From: Victivallales bacterium
GTDB lineage: Bacteria; Verrucomicrobiota; Lentisphaeria; Victivallales; UBA1829
NCBI GenBank assembly: GCA_016285345.1
Contig: JAEEQN010000023.1
Coordinates: 1 to 46,987, forward strand
Direction: 5' to 3'
DNA length: 46,987 nucleotides
Positions 1-7,279 of the stretch are shown piece by piece; positions within the stretch are counted from its first letter, which is position 1, and every line of letters begins with the position of its first letter. A model generated the notes under the pieces. The model was not told where the DNA came from. It did no database searches and saw only the letters and a program-made list of their open reading frames with translations. The position numbers and the translations under genes are program-made.

Positions 1-80
1 ACAATAAAACGGCATCGGACAGCGTTAAATATCACGAAAAAGCCAAAACTGTACCCAATTTTCCAAACATGGAGACCACG

Positions 81-665
81 ATGAAACGTTCATCCAACCC
101 GAATCCTCAAAAAAACAGCCCGCTGTACAATCTGGTGTTCATCATTGTCCTGCTTCTCACGGCGCTGCCGTTCATCCTCTTCGCGCTGATCCAGTTCGCT
201 CCGCCCTCGTTCAATACGTCCAAGACCGTGGCGGTCGCGGATACATCCACGAAACGTCAGACCGCGGCGGAACGCCGTGCGGCGCGCGAAGAAGCCCGTG
301 CGGCTGAAGCTGCTGCCGCGGTCGCTGCCAGAACAACGGCCGGCCCCGCCATTTCGACCACGACGGTTCCCGGTCCCGGCATGGGTCCGGGCATGGACTT
401 CGGCGGCCCCGGCGCCTTCGGCCCCGGCGGCATGGGTCCCGGTATGGACTTCGGCGGCATGGGCGGTTTTGGCGGTCCCGGCGGCATGGGCGGTTTCGGC
501 GGCTTCGGCGGCGGCATGGACTTCGGCGGCGGCATGGGCGGTTTCGGCGGCCCCGGCGGCGGCTTCGGCGGTGGCATGGGCGGCTTCGGCGGCGGAGGCT
601 TCGGCGGCGGCATGGGTGGCATGGGCGGCTTCGGCGGCGGCATGGGCGGCTTCGGCGGTTTCTGA
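81..665 (+). CDS. Membrane-anchored Gly/Met/Phe-rich low-complexity protein
   Basis: I do not recognise a family. The 194-residue product has a short basic, Asn/Pro-rich N-terminus, one hydrophobic segment (about residues 16-37), an Ala/Arg-rich helical linker with a run of Ala, Glu and Arg (about 55-85), and then about 100 residues made almost only of Gly, Met and Phe in GGMGGFGG-type repeats. An ATG exists at 69, but GGAG at 71-74 sits correctly for the ATG at 81, so I take 81 as the start. The tail looks like a flexible, possibly self-associating surface segment. Inferred location is the inner membrane with the repeat tail outside. A comparable Gly/Met/Phe repeat occurs in the hydrolase at the right end of the window. 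A hairpin terminator follows. Confidence 0.75.
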   Translation: MKRSSNPNPQKNSPLYNLVFIIVLLLTALPFILFALIQFAPPSFNTSKTVAVADTSTKRQTAAERRAAREEARAAEAAAAVAARTTAGPAISTTTVPGPGMGPGMDFGGPGAFGPGGMGPGMDFGGMGGFGGPGGMGGFGGFGGGMDFGGGMGGFGGPGGGFGGGMGGFGGGGFGGGMGGMGGFGGGMGGFGGF

Positions 666-693
666 TCACCCCGTTTCATCAATCAGTTTTTTC

Positions 694-728
694 AAACGGT
701 CATTTCTTTTCGGATTTGACCGTTTTTT
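694..728 (+). terminator. Rho-independent terminator after the Gly-rich gene
   Basis: A 9-bp perfect inverted repeat (694-702 with 717-725, arms aaacggtca and tgaccgttt) runs directly into a T tract. It lies 29 bp after the stop codon of the preceding gene and before the next promoter. Confidence 0.85.
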
Positions 729-741
729 ATTGGTTTCGGAT

Positions 742-770
742 TTGCAAACGCGCGTATGTGATGTTATATT
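742..770 (+). promoter_or_regulatory. Sigma70-type promoter (TTGCAA-17-TATATT)
   Basis: The -35 TTGCAA is at 742-747 and the -10 TATATT at 765-770, separated by exactly 17 bp. It stands 65 bp before the next start codon, just after a terminator. The same -10 hexamer recurs at most other transcription units here. Confidence 0.7.
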
Positions 771-834
771 GTGTTTCGTTGCGTGAATATCGAGGTGAGC
801 CGCCTCAACCCAATTCAAATTCAGGAGCGTAATT

Positions 835-1314
835 ATGAAAATCTTGATCGCGGTCGTCATGTTCCTGTTCGGACTCTTTGTCGGCATTCTTGTTGTTCCG
901 ACGTTCAAGGAGTTTTCCACGCCGTTATATCTGGAGGAGGAATACTCCACGCCGCGCATCAAAACGCTTCTTTCCGGATTCGGAATCACCCTCCCGCTTG
1001 AAGTATCCAATGTCAATCTCTTCACGAAGCAGGACGGGGAAAAGAAACAGATGTGGATGAAATTCGAGTGTTCCGAGGACGTCAAGGATGAATTCGTGGC
1101 TCAGCTGAACTCCAGCCATTCCGGGCTGTTCAACCGGGTCATCGAAACGCCGAAAATGCTGGACGGTTCTCCGATTACCTGGTGGACCTACAGCAATACG
1201 TTCCATTACTATGAATTCAAAGACTTGTGCGTGGCCTATGACGATATCCTGCGGAACCTGTATCTCTATGCCGTAAACGGAGAGCCTGATTCGGTCAATC
1301 CCCGACAGGACTGA
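835..1314 (+). CDS. Small membrane-anchored protein of unknown function
   Basis: A 159-residue product with no family I recognise. The first ~22 residues form an uncleaved-looking signal anchor (MKILIAVVMFLFGLFVGILV), and the rest is a soluble, mixed-charge domain rich in aromatic residues, probably outside the cytoplasm. The start is fixed by CAGGAG about 8 nt upstream. It appears to be a single-gene unit: a promoter lies 65 bp upstream and a new promoter follows about 100 bp downstream. Function unknown. Confidence 0.75.
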   Translation: MKILIAVVMFLFGLFVGILVVPTFKEFSTPLYLEEEYSTPRIKTLLSGFGITLPLEVSNVNLFTKQDGEKKQMWMKFECSEDVKDEFVAQLNSSHSGLFNRVIETPKMLDGSPITWWTYSNTFHYYEFKDLCVAYDDILRNLYLYAVNGEPDSVNPRQD

Positions 1315-1414
1315 TTTCAACCTGCATTCAAGCGGAAACAGCCTCTTCAGACCTCACTCTTGAGCAAAAGACCGGAAAAAGCGGGAAAAAAATGGACTTT
1401 TTCGGAATCGGCGC

Positions 1415-1443
1415 TTGACAATACGGAGTTTTATGCTTAATTT
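1415..1443 (+). promoter_or_regulatory. Promoter for the gcvH-like/LOG pair (TTGACA-17-TAATTT)
   Basis: Consensus -35 TTGACA is at 1415-1420 and TAATTT at 1438-1443 with a 17-bp spacer. The first start codon is at 1489, preceded by AGAGGA. Confidence 0.6.
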
Positions 1444-1488
1444 CTCTATGCGATTTATCTGAACCCTTTTCACAGAGGAACTCAAGGT

Positions 1489-1860
1489 ATGGACAAATAC
1501 TACTCGAAGACCCACGAATGGGTCAAGACGGACGGCGAAGAAGCCATCGTCGGCATCTCCGAATACGCCGCGGCCGACCTCGGCGACATCACGTTCGTCG
1601 ATCTCCCCCGCGAAGGTACGGACCTGATCTGCGGCGACAGCATCGGCACCATCGAATCCGTGTCCGCATCCTCCGACGTCTATTCCCCCGTGAGCGGGAC
1701 CGTCACCGCGGTCAACCACGCGCTCGACGACGACCCCGGCATCATCAGCACCAGCGCCGAGGGGAAAGGCTGGCTGTATAAGCTCGACAATATCGACCCG
1801 ACCGAGGTCGACGAGCTCATGTCGGAAGAAGAATACGCAGAGTATCTGGAAACCCTGTGA
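1489..1860 (+). CDS. gcvH: Glycine cleavage H-protein homologue lacking the lipoyl lysine
   Basis: The full-length H-protein fold is present (123 residues; family about 125-130): N-terminal YYSKTHEWVK, GISEYAAADLGDITFVDLP, the lipoyl hairpin region and the C-terminal EEYAEYLETL helix. In lipoylated H proteins the hairpin reads ESVKAASD with lipoate on the lysine. Here it reads ESVSASSD, with Ser59 (codon TCC, 1663-1665) at the lysine position. Lys to TCC needs several base changes, so a single read error is unlikely. No gcvT, gcvP or lipoate ligase gene is in the window; 8 bp downstream is a LOG-family gene. It cannot carry lipoate in the normal way, so a classical role in glycine cleavage is doubtful. 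The symbol reflects homology only. Confidence 0.85.
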   Translation: MDKYYSKTHEWVKTDGEEAIVGISEYAAADLGDITFVDLPREGTDLICGDSIGTIESVSASSDVYSPVSGTVTAVNHALDDDPGIISTSAEGKGWLYKLDNIDPTEVDELMSEEEYAEYLETL

Positions 1861-1868
1861 GGTGACGC

Positions 1869-2576
1869 ATGGCCGATCTTGATTCAAACAACCTTGCCGG
1901 TTTTTCCGACCTGGTCGGCTTGAACGCCGAAGAGCCGTGGCGCATCTTCCGCATCATGTCGGAATTCATCGACTCCTTCGAGACCATGGCCAAGTATAAA
2001 CGCCTCGTTTCCGTTTTCGGTTCCGCCCGTACGAAAACCGACGATCCTGTCTATCAGGACTGTGTCCGTCTCGGCGAACTCCTCACGGACGCCGGCTACG
2101 GCATCCTTACCGGCGGCGGACCCGGCATCATGGAGGCTGCCAATCGCGGCGCATGGAACAAGAACGGCGACTCCGTCGGCCTGAACATCAAACTTCCGAT
2201 GGAGCAGCATCCGAATCCGTATCAGACCGAATCCCTTGATTTCCGCTATTTCTTCGTGCGCAAGGTCTGCTTCCTCAAGTATTCCGTCGCGATCGCCGTC
2301 TATCCCGGCGGCTTCGGCACGCTCGACGAGTTTTCCGAAGCGCTCACGCTCATCCAGACCAGCAAAGTCCGCACCGTCCCGCTCGTGGCGGTCGGAAAAG
2401 AATACTGGGGACCGCTCTTCGACTGGTTCCGCGGGACCATGCTCCGCGACCGCATGATCAACGAAGACGACCTGAACCTTTTCTACGTCGCGGAAAACGC
2501 CGACGACGCGTTCCGCCATATCAAACGCGTCCACGACAGATGCGGCGTCAAGACGACCGTCAGAAAAGACATCTGA
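1869..2576 (+). CDS. LOG-family nucleotide 5'-monophosphate phosphoribohydrolase
   Basis: A 235-residue Rossmann-fold protein with both family signatures: GGGPGIMEAANRGA (about residues 81-95) and PGGFGTLDE (about 145-153), which bind the nucleotide phosphate and supply the catalytic Arg/Glu. Characterised members hydrolyse the N-glycosidic bond of cytokinin riboside 5'-monophosphates or AMP; the bacterial substrate here is not predictable. It is cytoplasmic. It starts 8 bp after the gcvH-like stop with GAGG overlapping the end of that gene, so the two are almost certainly co-transcribed. A terminator follows. Confidence 0.9.
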   Translation: MADLDSNNLAGFSDLVGLNAEEPWRIFRIMSEFIDSFETMAKYKRLVSVFGSARTKTDDPVYQDCVRLGELLTDAGYGILTGGGPGIMEAANRGAWNKNGDSVGLNIKLPMEQHPNPYQTESLDFRYFFVRKVCFLKYSVAIAVYPGGFGTLDEFSEALTLIQTSKVRTVPLVAVGKEYWGPLFDWFRGTMLRDRMINEDDLNLFYVAENADDAFRHIKRVHDRCGVKTTVRKDI

Positions 2577-2606
2577 GCCGAGACAACGTATCTCTGCATT
2601 TTGACG

Positions 2607-2646
2607 AGTGCGGTCCGCTTCAACAGGCAGGCCGCGCTTTTCTTTT
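2607..2646 (+). terminator. Terminator of the gcvH-like/LOG unit
   Basis: Stem agtgcgg (2607-2613) pairs with ccgcgct (2632-2638, one G-U pair) and is followed by a T-rich run. It separates this unit from the thiamine promoter. Confidence 0.7.
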
Positions 2647-2666
2647 TGCTTTTCGCTAAAAACGAC

Positions 2667-2695
2667 TTGTTTTCTCATGTTTTTCGGTGTATATT
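2667..2695 (+). promoter_or_regulatory. Promoter of the thiamine operon (TTGTTT-17-TATATT)
   Basis: TTGTTT is at 2667-2672 and TATATT at 2690-2695 with a 17-bp spacer. Transcription would begin just before the TPP riboswitch aptamer. Confidence 0.7.
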
Positions 2696-2704
2696 AAACA
2701 CACA

Positions 2705-2797
2705 CCACGGGGTGCTGGATCGCGCGTCATCCGATGCGCGGCCCGGCTGAGATCATACCCGCACAACCTGATCCGGATAATGCCGGCGTAGGAAATT
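2705..2797 (+). promoter_or_regulatory. TPP (THI-box) riboswitch
   Basis: Canonical THI-box blocks occur in order: GGGGTGC (2709-2715), CTGAGA (2747-2752), ACCC (2757-2760), AACCTGATCCGGATAATGCC (2765-2784) and CGTAGGAA (2787-2794). It lies about 80 nt before thi4. I see no clear terminator between aptamer and start codon, so control may act on translation initiation. Confidence 0.96.
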
Positions 2798-2875
2798 CGA
2801 CAGCGTCATCCTTTCCGATGGAAAGCCGCCCGTGTTTTCTGCGAAACCATCAACCTAACGAAAGGACAGACAATC

Positions 2876-3676
2876 ATGTCGGACTCCTCCTCACAGGTCA
2901 TCGAAACGACCATTTCCCGCGCCATCGTCGAAAACTTCTCGGCGAAACTCCTCGACAACCTCACCGTCGACGTCGCGATCGTCGGCGCGGGTCCGTCCGC
3001 GCTCGTCGCGGCGCACTACCTCGCGAAAGCCGGGATCCGCACGGCCATCTTCGAACGTAAGCTCGCGCCCGGCGGCGGCACGTGGGGCGGCGGCATGCTC
3101 TTCAACGAAGTCGTCGTTCAGGACGCCTCGCTCGAAATCCTCGATGAATTCGGCATCGGCCATAAGCCCATCCCTGGCGCGCCCGGCTACAACACCCTCG
3201 ATTCCGTCGAAATGGCGAGCGGCCTCATCTTCGGCGCGGTCAGCGCGGGCGCGAAGATATTCAACGCCGTGAGCGTCGAGGACATCGTGTTCCGCGGCGA
3301 ACAGGTCGGCGGCCTCGTCATCAACTGGACGCCCGTCGAACGCCTTGGCATGCACGTGGATCCGCTGACCGTGATTTCGCAGTGCGTGCTGGACGGCACC
3401 GGCCATCCGAGCGAGATCATGCACCTCGCGGTCGAAAAAGCGCAGCTAAAACTTGCCACGAGCACCGGCGGCATCCTCGGCGAAAAGCCCATGTGGGTCG
3501 ACAGCGGCGAAGCCTCCACCGTCGAGAATACCCGCGAATACTTCCCCGGCCTCTTCGCTTGCGGCATGAGCGCGAACAACGTCATGGGCGGCTACCGCAT
3601 GGGGCCGATCTTCGGCGGCATGATGCTCTCCGGACGCAAGGCCGCTGACCTCATCCGCCAGAGACTCGGGAAGTGA
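2876..3676 (+). CDS. thi4: Thi4-type thiazole synthase, His (sulfide-dependent) form
   Basis: A 266-residue FAD/NAD-binding protein of the Thi4 family, which makes the ADP-thiazole precursor of thiamine from NAD and glycine. The dinucleotide-binding motif [14 protein letters not shown] is near residues 34-47, the WGGGMLFN loop follows, and the C-terminus has the [20 protein letters not shown] signature. In yeast Thi4 the sulfur-donating Cys lies in a CMDP context; here the equivalent is His160 (HVDP), as in methanogen enzymes that use free sulfide catalytically. This fits an anaerobic, sulfide-rich habitat. It is first in the operon behind the TPP riboswitch, with AAAGGA before the ATG. The GC-rich, C-ending codons are typical of the window. 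Confidence 0.93.
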   Translation: MSDSSSQVIETTISRAIVENFSAKLLDNLTVDVAIVGAGPSALVAAHYLAKAGIRTAIFERKLAPGGGTWGGGMLFNEVVVQDASLEILDEFGIGHKPIPGAPGYNTLDSVEMASGLIFGAVSAGAKIFNAVSVEDIVFRGEQVGGLVINWTPVERLGMHVDPLTVISQCVLDGTGHPSEIMHLAVEKAQLKLATSTGGILGEKPMWVDSGEASTVENTREYFPGLFACGMSANNVMGGYRMGPIFGGMMLSGRKAADLIRQRLGK

Positions 3677-3680
3677 CCCC

Positions 3681-4346
3681 ATGCCGCGCCGCGTCTACAC
3701 TACATTGAATAAGCGCATCGAAGCGTTCCGGCGAACGGACGTGTACCCTGTTGTCACGTCCGAATTCTGCGCCGGACGTAGCCCCGTCGACATCGCCGCG
3801 TCGCTTCTGGCGGGCGGCGTCCGTCTCCTGCAAATCCGCGAAAAGACCATGCCGGACCGTCCGTTTCTGGACCTGCTCCGGCAGGTCCGCGAGCTCACAT
3901 GGGACTATGGCGCACTGCTGATCGTAGACGACCGCGTGGACGCGGCGCTGATCGCGCAGGCGGACGGCGTGCATCTGGGACAGGAGGATATCCCGCTCCC
4001 GGACGCCCGCTGCATCGACCCGAACCTGCTGATCGGCGTTTCCACGCACAACGCCGACGAGTTACGTCGGGCGCAGGACGAGGGATGTTCTTACCTCAAC
4101 ATCGGCCCGATCTTTCCCACGAAGACCAAACAGCTCGCCTGTACGTTCCTCGGGTTGGAACAGCTCAAATCCCTGATTCCGCTTGTTCGCGTGCCGTTTT
4201 CCGTGATGGGCGGCATCAAGTACGAGCATCTCGCGGAACTCAAAGCCGCCGGGGCAGGGCGCATTGCCGCCGTGACCGCCTTCACGCAGGCTCCCGATCC
4301 CGGCGCGGAAGCCGCGAAATGGCGTGCCGCGCTGCAATCCCGATGA
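3681..4346 (+). CDS. thiE: Thiamine-phosphate synthase
   Basis: A 221-residue TIM-barrel enzyme that joins thiazole phosphate and HMP-pyrophosphate. Family motifs in order: QIREK (pyrimidine site), LIVDDRVDAA, DGVHLGQED, IGVSTHN, YLNIGPIFPTKTK and the phosphate-binding VMGGI. It begins 4 bp after thi4, so the two are a translationally close pair under the same TPP riboswitch. The first ~20 residues are an extra N-terminal extension. A strong terminator follows. thiC, thiD and thiG are not in the window. Confidence 0.95.
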   Translation: MPRRVYTTLNKRIEAFRRTDVYPVVTSEFCAGRSPVDIAASLLAGGVRLLQIREKTMPDRPFLDLLRQVRELTWDYGALLIVDDRVDAALIAQADGVHLGQEDIPLPDARCIDPNLLIGVSTHNADELRRAQDEGCSYLNIGPIFPTKTKQLACTFLGLEQLKSLIPLVRVPFSVMGGIKYEHLAELKAAGAGRIAAVTAFTQAPDPGAEAAKWRAALQSR

Positions 4347-4385
4347 ACTTGTACACAGACACCATCTTCACATAAAACAATTCAG

Positions 4386-4436
4386 GACTCCGGATGGATG
4401 CATTTCACCGGAGTCTTTCTTTTTTCCTTTTTTTTT
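4386..4436 (+). terminator. Terminator of the thi4-thiE operon
   Basis: A perfect 8-bp stem gactccgg (4386-4393) / ccggagtc (4408-4415) is followed by a long T-rich tract to 4436. Confidence 0.92.
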
Positions 4437-4458
4437 GGAAGATTATTTCGTTCTCTGC

Positions 4459-4486
4459 TTGAAAAACCTCGAAGTGAGGCTATATT
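4459..4486 (+). promoter_or_regulatory. Promoter of the leader peptide/ligase unit (TTGAAA-16-TATATT)
   Basis: TTGAAA is at 4459-4464 and TATATT at 4481-4486. The spacer contains the inverted repeat cctc-gaagt-gagg, a possible operator. The leader start codon lies 40 bp downstream. Confidence 0.65.
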
Positions 4487-4525
4487 TTATTCATTCCTTT
4501 TTTTTACGAATTGAGGCAAACACAA

Positions 4526-4666
4526 ATGATGTTCCAAGCGACAGCCGATTTTGAACCGCGCGACGGTGAATTCTCCGCCGCGGCGTTCGCGTCTGCCCGC
4601 ATTACCTCGATTCGTATTCCGTCCGATGCCATTATCGACATTATTATTACCAAGGCCGCCCGTTGA
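4526..4666 (+). CDS. Isoleucine-rich leader peptide of an attenuator
   Basis: A 46-codon open frame starts with two ATGs (4526, 4529) after GAGG (4513-4516) and ends with TGA at 4664. Eight of its last 21 residues are Ile, with the terminal pattern IIDIIITKAAR, so tandem Ile codons (ATT ATC GAC ATT ATT ATT, 4631-4648) lie just before the stop. This is the layout of ilv/thr-type leader peptides, and it is followed at once by alternative RNA hairpins (next entry). I infer that it senses isoleucyl-tRNA charging. It resembles no protein domain. Too short for standard gene callers. Alternative: a chance open frame, which the paired RNA structures make less likely. Confidence 0.6.
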   Translation: MMFQATADFEPRDGEFSAAAFASARITSIRIPSDAIIDIIITKAAR

Positions 4667-4735
4667 AACCCTTTGCACAGGGAAGATACGGGTGGTCCGG
4701 ACGTGTTTCCACCCGTATCCGGATGCCTGATTTTT
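4656..4735 (+). promoter_or_regulatory. Transcription attenuator (terminator/antiterminator pair)
   Basis: The terminator form has an 11-bp perfect stem 4685-4695 / 4709-4719, extended by cagg (4678-4681) with cctg (4726-4729), then A and TTTTT (4731-4735). The antiterminator has ccgcccgt (4656-4663, the last codons of the leader) pairing over 8 bp, one of them G-U, with acgggtgg (4688-4695), the 5' arm of the terminator. A ribosome stalled at the Ile codons leaves 4656-4663 free; one that reaches the stop codon covers it. Read directly from the sequence; no folding energy was computed. Confidence 0.6.
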
Positions 4736-4778
4736 CCTGAGCAATCCTAATACCAAACCTAAACAAGGATCGCAAGAC

Positions 4779-7079
4779 ATGGAAAACAAAGAACAAATCT
4801 CCATGAGAGTCCGTGAGCTCAGGGCTCAGAAAAACTTCACCGTCGAACAGATGGCTGAACTTCTCGGCGTCACCCCGGAAGAGTACTCCCTGTTCGAAAG
4901 CGGAGCCAAACAGGCGCCGTTCTCGTTCTACTACAATCTGGCAGGACACTTCGGACTGGACGTCTCCTCCGTCATCAGCGGCGAAGCTCCGAACCTGGCC
5001 CTGTATACCGTCACGCGCAGCGGCGAGGGCTTCCCCTTTGTCCGCCGCCCCGAATTCTCCTATCTGCATCAGGCGATCCGCATGAAGGACCGCACAGGCG
5101 AACCATTCATCGTCACAGCTCCCCCCGCCGGCGAGAACGAGCCGCTTCAGTATTCCGAGCACAACGGCCAGGAATTCGTCCTGATTCTCTCCGGTTCGCT
5201 GCGCGTCTTCCTGCACGGCAAGGAGGAAGTCCTGAACGAGGGCGACAGCATCTATTTCGACGGCCGCGAGGCGCACGCCATGCAGGCCGCCAACGGCAAG
5301 CCCTGCAAGTTTCTCTCTATCGTCATGCACAGCAAGTACGACGACGCCAAGCCCGACCGGTTCGCGTTCGTGCCGCAGCCCGTGGTCAAGGAACCCCCGA
5401 CCGGCAAACGTCGTCTGCTGTACCAGGACTATATGGATGAAGAGTGGAACCCCGATGGAACGCTCAAAGCCGTGCATTTCAAAGTGCCGGAGAAGTTCAA
5501 CTTCGCGTTCGACGTGGTGAACCGTCTCGCATCCGAGTGCCCGGACAAGATCGCCATGAAGTGGGTCTCCAAGGACAAGGTTTGCCGCGACTTCACGTTC
5601 CGCGACATCTCCGAAAACGCCATGCGCTGCGCGAACCTGCTGCATTCACTCGGAATCCGCAAGGGCGACCGCGTGATGCTGGTGATGAAACGCCATTATC
5701 AGTTCTGGTTCGTGCTGAACGCGCTTCATATGATGGGCGCAGTGGCGGTCCCCGCCTCCTGCCAGATGACCGCGCACGACTTCGAATACCGTTTCAAAAA
5801 GGCCGACATCCGCTATGTGGTCTGCTCGGCGGACGGCAACATCACGAAGGAAGTCGACGAGGCCGCGGCCGTGACCGGCATGACCCTCAAACTCACGGTC
5901 AACGGACAGAAGGACGGCTGGCTCGACCTCGACGCCCTGTATCCGAACTTCCCGCCCGTCTTCCAGCGTCCCGCCGACCTGAAGACCACCGATCCGCTGC
6001 TCGTCTTCTTCAGCTCCGGCACGACCGGCTATCCGAAGATGGTCGAACACGACCACGCCTATCCGCTCGGACACATCATGACCGCGCGCCACTGGCACAA
6101 GGTCAATCCCGACGGCCTCCACTTCACGGTCGCCGACACGGGCTGGGGCAAGGCGCTCTGGGGCAAAATCTACGGCCAGTGGCTCTGCGAAGCCGGCGTC
6201 TTCACGTTCGATTTCGACCGTTTCCATGCCGCCGACCTGCTTCCGATGTTCAAGCAGTACGGCATCACCACGTTCTGCGCGCCGCCGACCATCTTCCGTT
6301 TCCTCGTGAAGGAAGACCTCTCCAACGTCGACTTCTCCACGCTCGAACACGTTACCACCGCCGGCGAGGCCATGCCCGCCGAGGTCAGCGAGGCGTTCGC
6401 TCGCGTTTCCGGCCAGCTTCCGTACGAAGGCTTCGGCCAGACCGAGACCACGCTGACCATCGCCACGCTCGCCGACATGAAACCGCGGCCCGGATCCATG
6501 GGACGCCCGAATCCGCAGTACGAGGTCGTCCTGCTCGATCCCGAAGGCAATCCGGTCCGCACCGGTGAAACCGGCGAAATCTGCGTGAAGGCGGAGCCGG
6601 ACGATCATCCGTGCGGGCTCTTCTGCCAGTACGTCAAGAATCCCGAGGACACGCGGAAAGTTTGGCACGACGGCTACTACCACACCGGCGACCAGGCGTG
6701 GCAGGATGAGGACGGCTATTTCTGGTATCAGGGCCGCGCCGACGACATCATCAAGACGTCCGGCTACCGCGTCGGCCCGTTCGAGGTCGAAAGCGTCCTC
6801 ATGGAGCTCCCGTACATCCTCGAATGCGCCGTGACCGGCGTCCCGGATCCCGTCCGCGGCAAGGTCGTGAAAGCCACGATCGTGCTCGTGAAGGGCAAGG
6901 AAGGTTCCGACGAGCTCAAGGAAGAGATCAAGAACTACGTCAAGACGCATACAGCGCCGTACAAATATCCGCGCATCATCGAGTTTGTCGCCGAACTCCC
7001 GAAGACCGTCAACGGCAAGATCCGCCGCGCCGCGATCCGCGAGCAGAACGCCGCCGCTTCGGCCGAAAAGAAGGCATAA
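4779..7079 (+). CDS. HTH-cupin-acyl-CoA ligase (AMP-forming) fusion
   Basis: A 766-residue three-part protein. Residues ~7-60 are an XRE-type helix-turn-helix, ~110-190 a cupin barrel (HNGQEFVLILSGSLRV, GDSIYFDGREAHAM), and ~235-755 an AMP-dependent acyl-CoA synthetase of the medium-chain/ACSM type. Ligase motifs: FFSSGTTGYPK (~411-421), YEGFGQTETTLT, YHTGDQAWQDEDGY, GRADDIIKTSGYRVGP and the C-terminal NGKIRR with catalytic Lys747. It should activate a carboxylic acid to its CoA thioester with ATP. Fused HTH and cupin parts suggest ligand-responsive DNA binding, perhaps self-regulation. The unit also has an Ile-type attenuator, so the substrate may be a branched-chain acid; this is inference. 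A well-placed purine-rich site (caaggatc) precedes the ATG. A terminator follows. Confidence 0.9.
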   Translation: MENKEQISMRVRELRAQKNFTVEQMAELLGVTPEEYSLFESGAKQAPFSFYYNLAGHFGLDVSSVISGEAPNLALYTVTRSGEGFPFVRRPEFSYLHQAIRMKDRTGEPFIVTAPPAGENEPLQYSEHNGQEFVLILSGSLRVFLHGKEEVLNEGDSIYFDGREAHAMQAANGKPCKFLSIVMHSKYDDAKPDRFAFVPQPVVKEPPTGKRRLLYQDYMDEEWNPDGTLKAVHFKVPEKFNFAFDVVNRLASECPDKIAMKWVSKDKVCRDFTFRDISENAMRCANLLHSLGIRKGDRVMLVMKRHYQFWFVLNALHMMGAVAVPASCQMTAHDFEYRFKKADIRYVVCSADGNITKEVDEAAAVTGMTLKLTVNGQKDGWLDLDALYPNFPPVFQRPADLKTTDPLLVFFSSGTTGYPKMVEHDHAYPLGHIMTARHWHKVNPDGLHFTVADTGWGKALWGKIYGQWLCEAGVFTFDFDRFHAADLLPMFKQYGITTFCAPPTIFRFLVKEDLSNVDFSTLEHVTTAGEAMPAEVSEAFARVSGQLPYEGFGQTETTLTIATLADMKPRPGSMGRPNPQYEVVLLDPEGNPVRTGETGEICVKAEPDDHPCGLFCQYVKNPEDTRKVWHDGYYHTGDQAWQDEDGYFWYQGRADDIIKTSGYRVGPFEVESVLMELPYILECAVTGVPDPVRGKVVKATIVLVKGKEGSDELKEEIKNYVKTHTAPYKYPRIIEFVAELPKTVNGKIRRAAIREQNAAASAEKKA

Positions 7080-7080
7080 G

Positions 7081-7145
7081 GAGGCGAACGCCTCCTCTGC
7101 GGCAGTGCCCGGCTTCGCTCGGGCACGGGGTAATCAGGTTGCCGC
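7081..7145 (+). other. Structured 3' untranslated RNA
   Basis: Directly after the ligase stop codon, ggaggcg/cgcctcc-type pairing forms a small hairpin. Then gcggca (7099-7104) pairs with tgccgc (7140-7145), enclosing a second stem gtgcccg (7105-7111) / cgggcac (7120-7126) and a single-stranded stretch 7127-7139. A terminator follows 10 bp later. It could be a 3'-derived small RNA or simply stable mRNA end structure. Confidence 0.4.
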
Positions 7146-7155
7146 AAGAAATAGT

Positions 7156-7192
7156 CCGAGGAAAGCCATAAAAGCTCTCCTCGGGCTTTTTG
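7156..7192 (+). terminator. Terminator of the ligase gene
   Basis: Stem ccgagga (7156-7162) / tcctcgg (7178-7184), with further aagc/gctc pairing inside, followed by gcttttt. Confidence 0.85.
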
Positions 7193-7279
7193 TCTGTTCA
7201 GGATAAAAGAATTCCTGCCTCGAATATGGTTCCGGGGCAGGGGAAGAAGATATCTTTTTGAAAAAGGGCAGGGCGTTGT

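Noticed and set aside
257..682. Pro/Lys-rich reverse open frame
   Set aside because: It is the complement of the Gly-rich repeat gene (Gly codons read as Pro codons) and has no ribosome-binding site.
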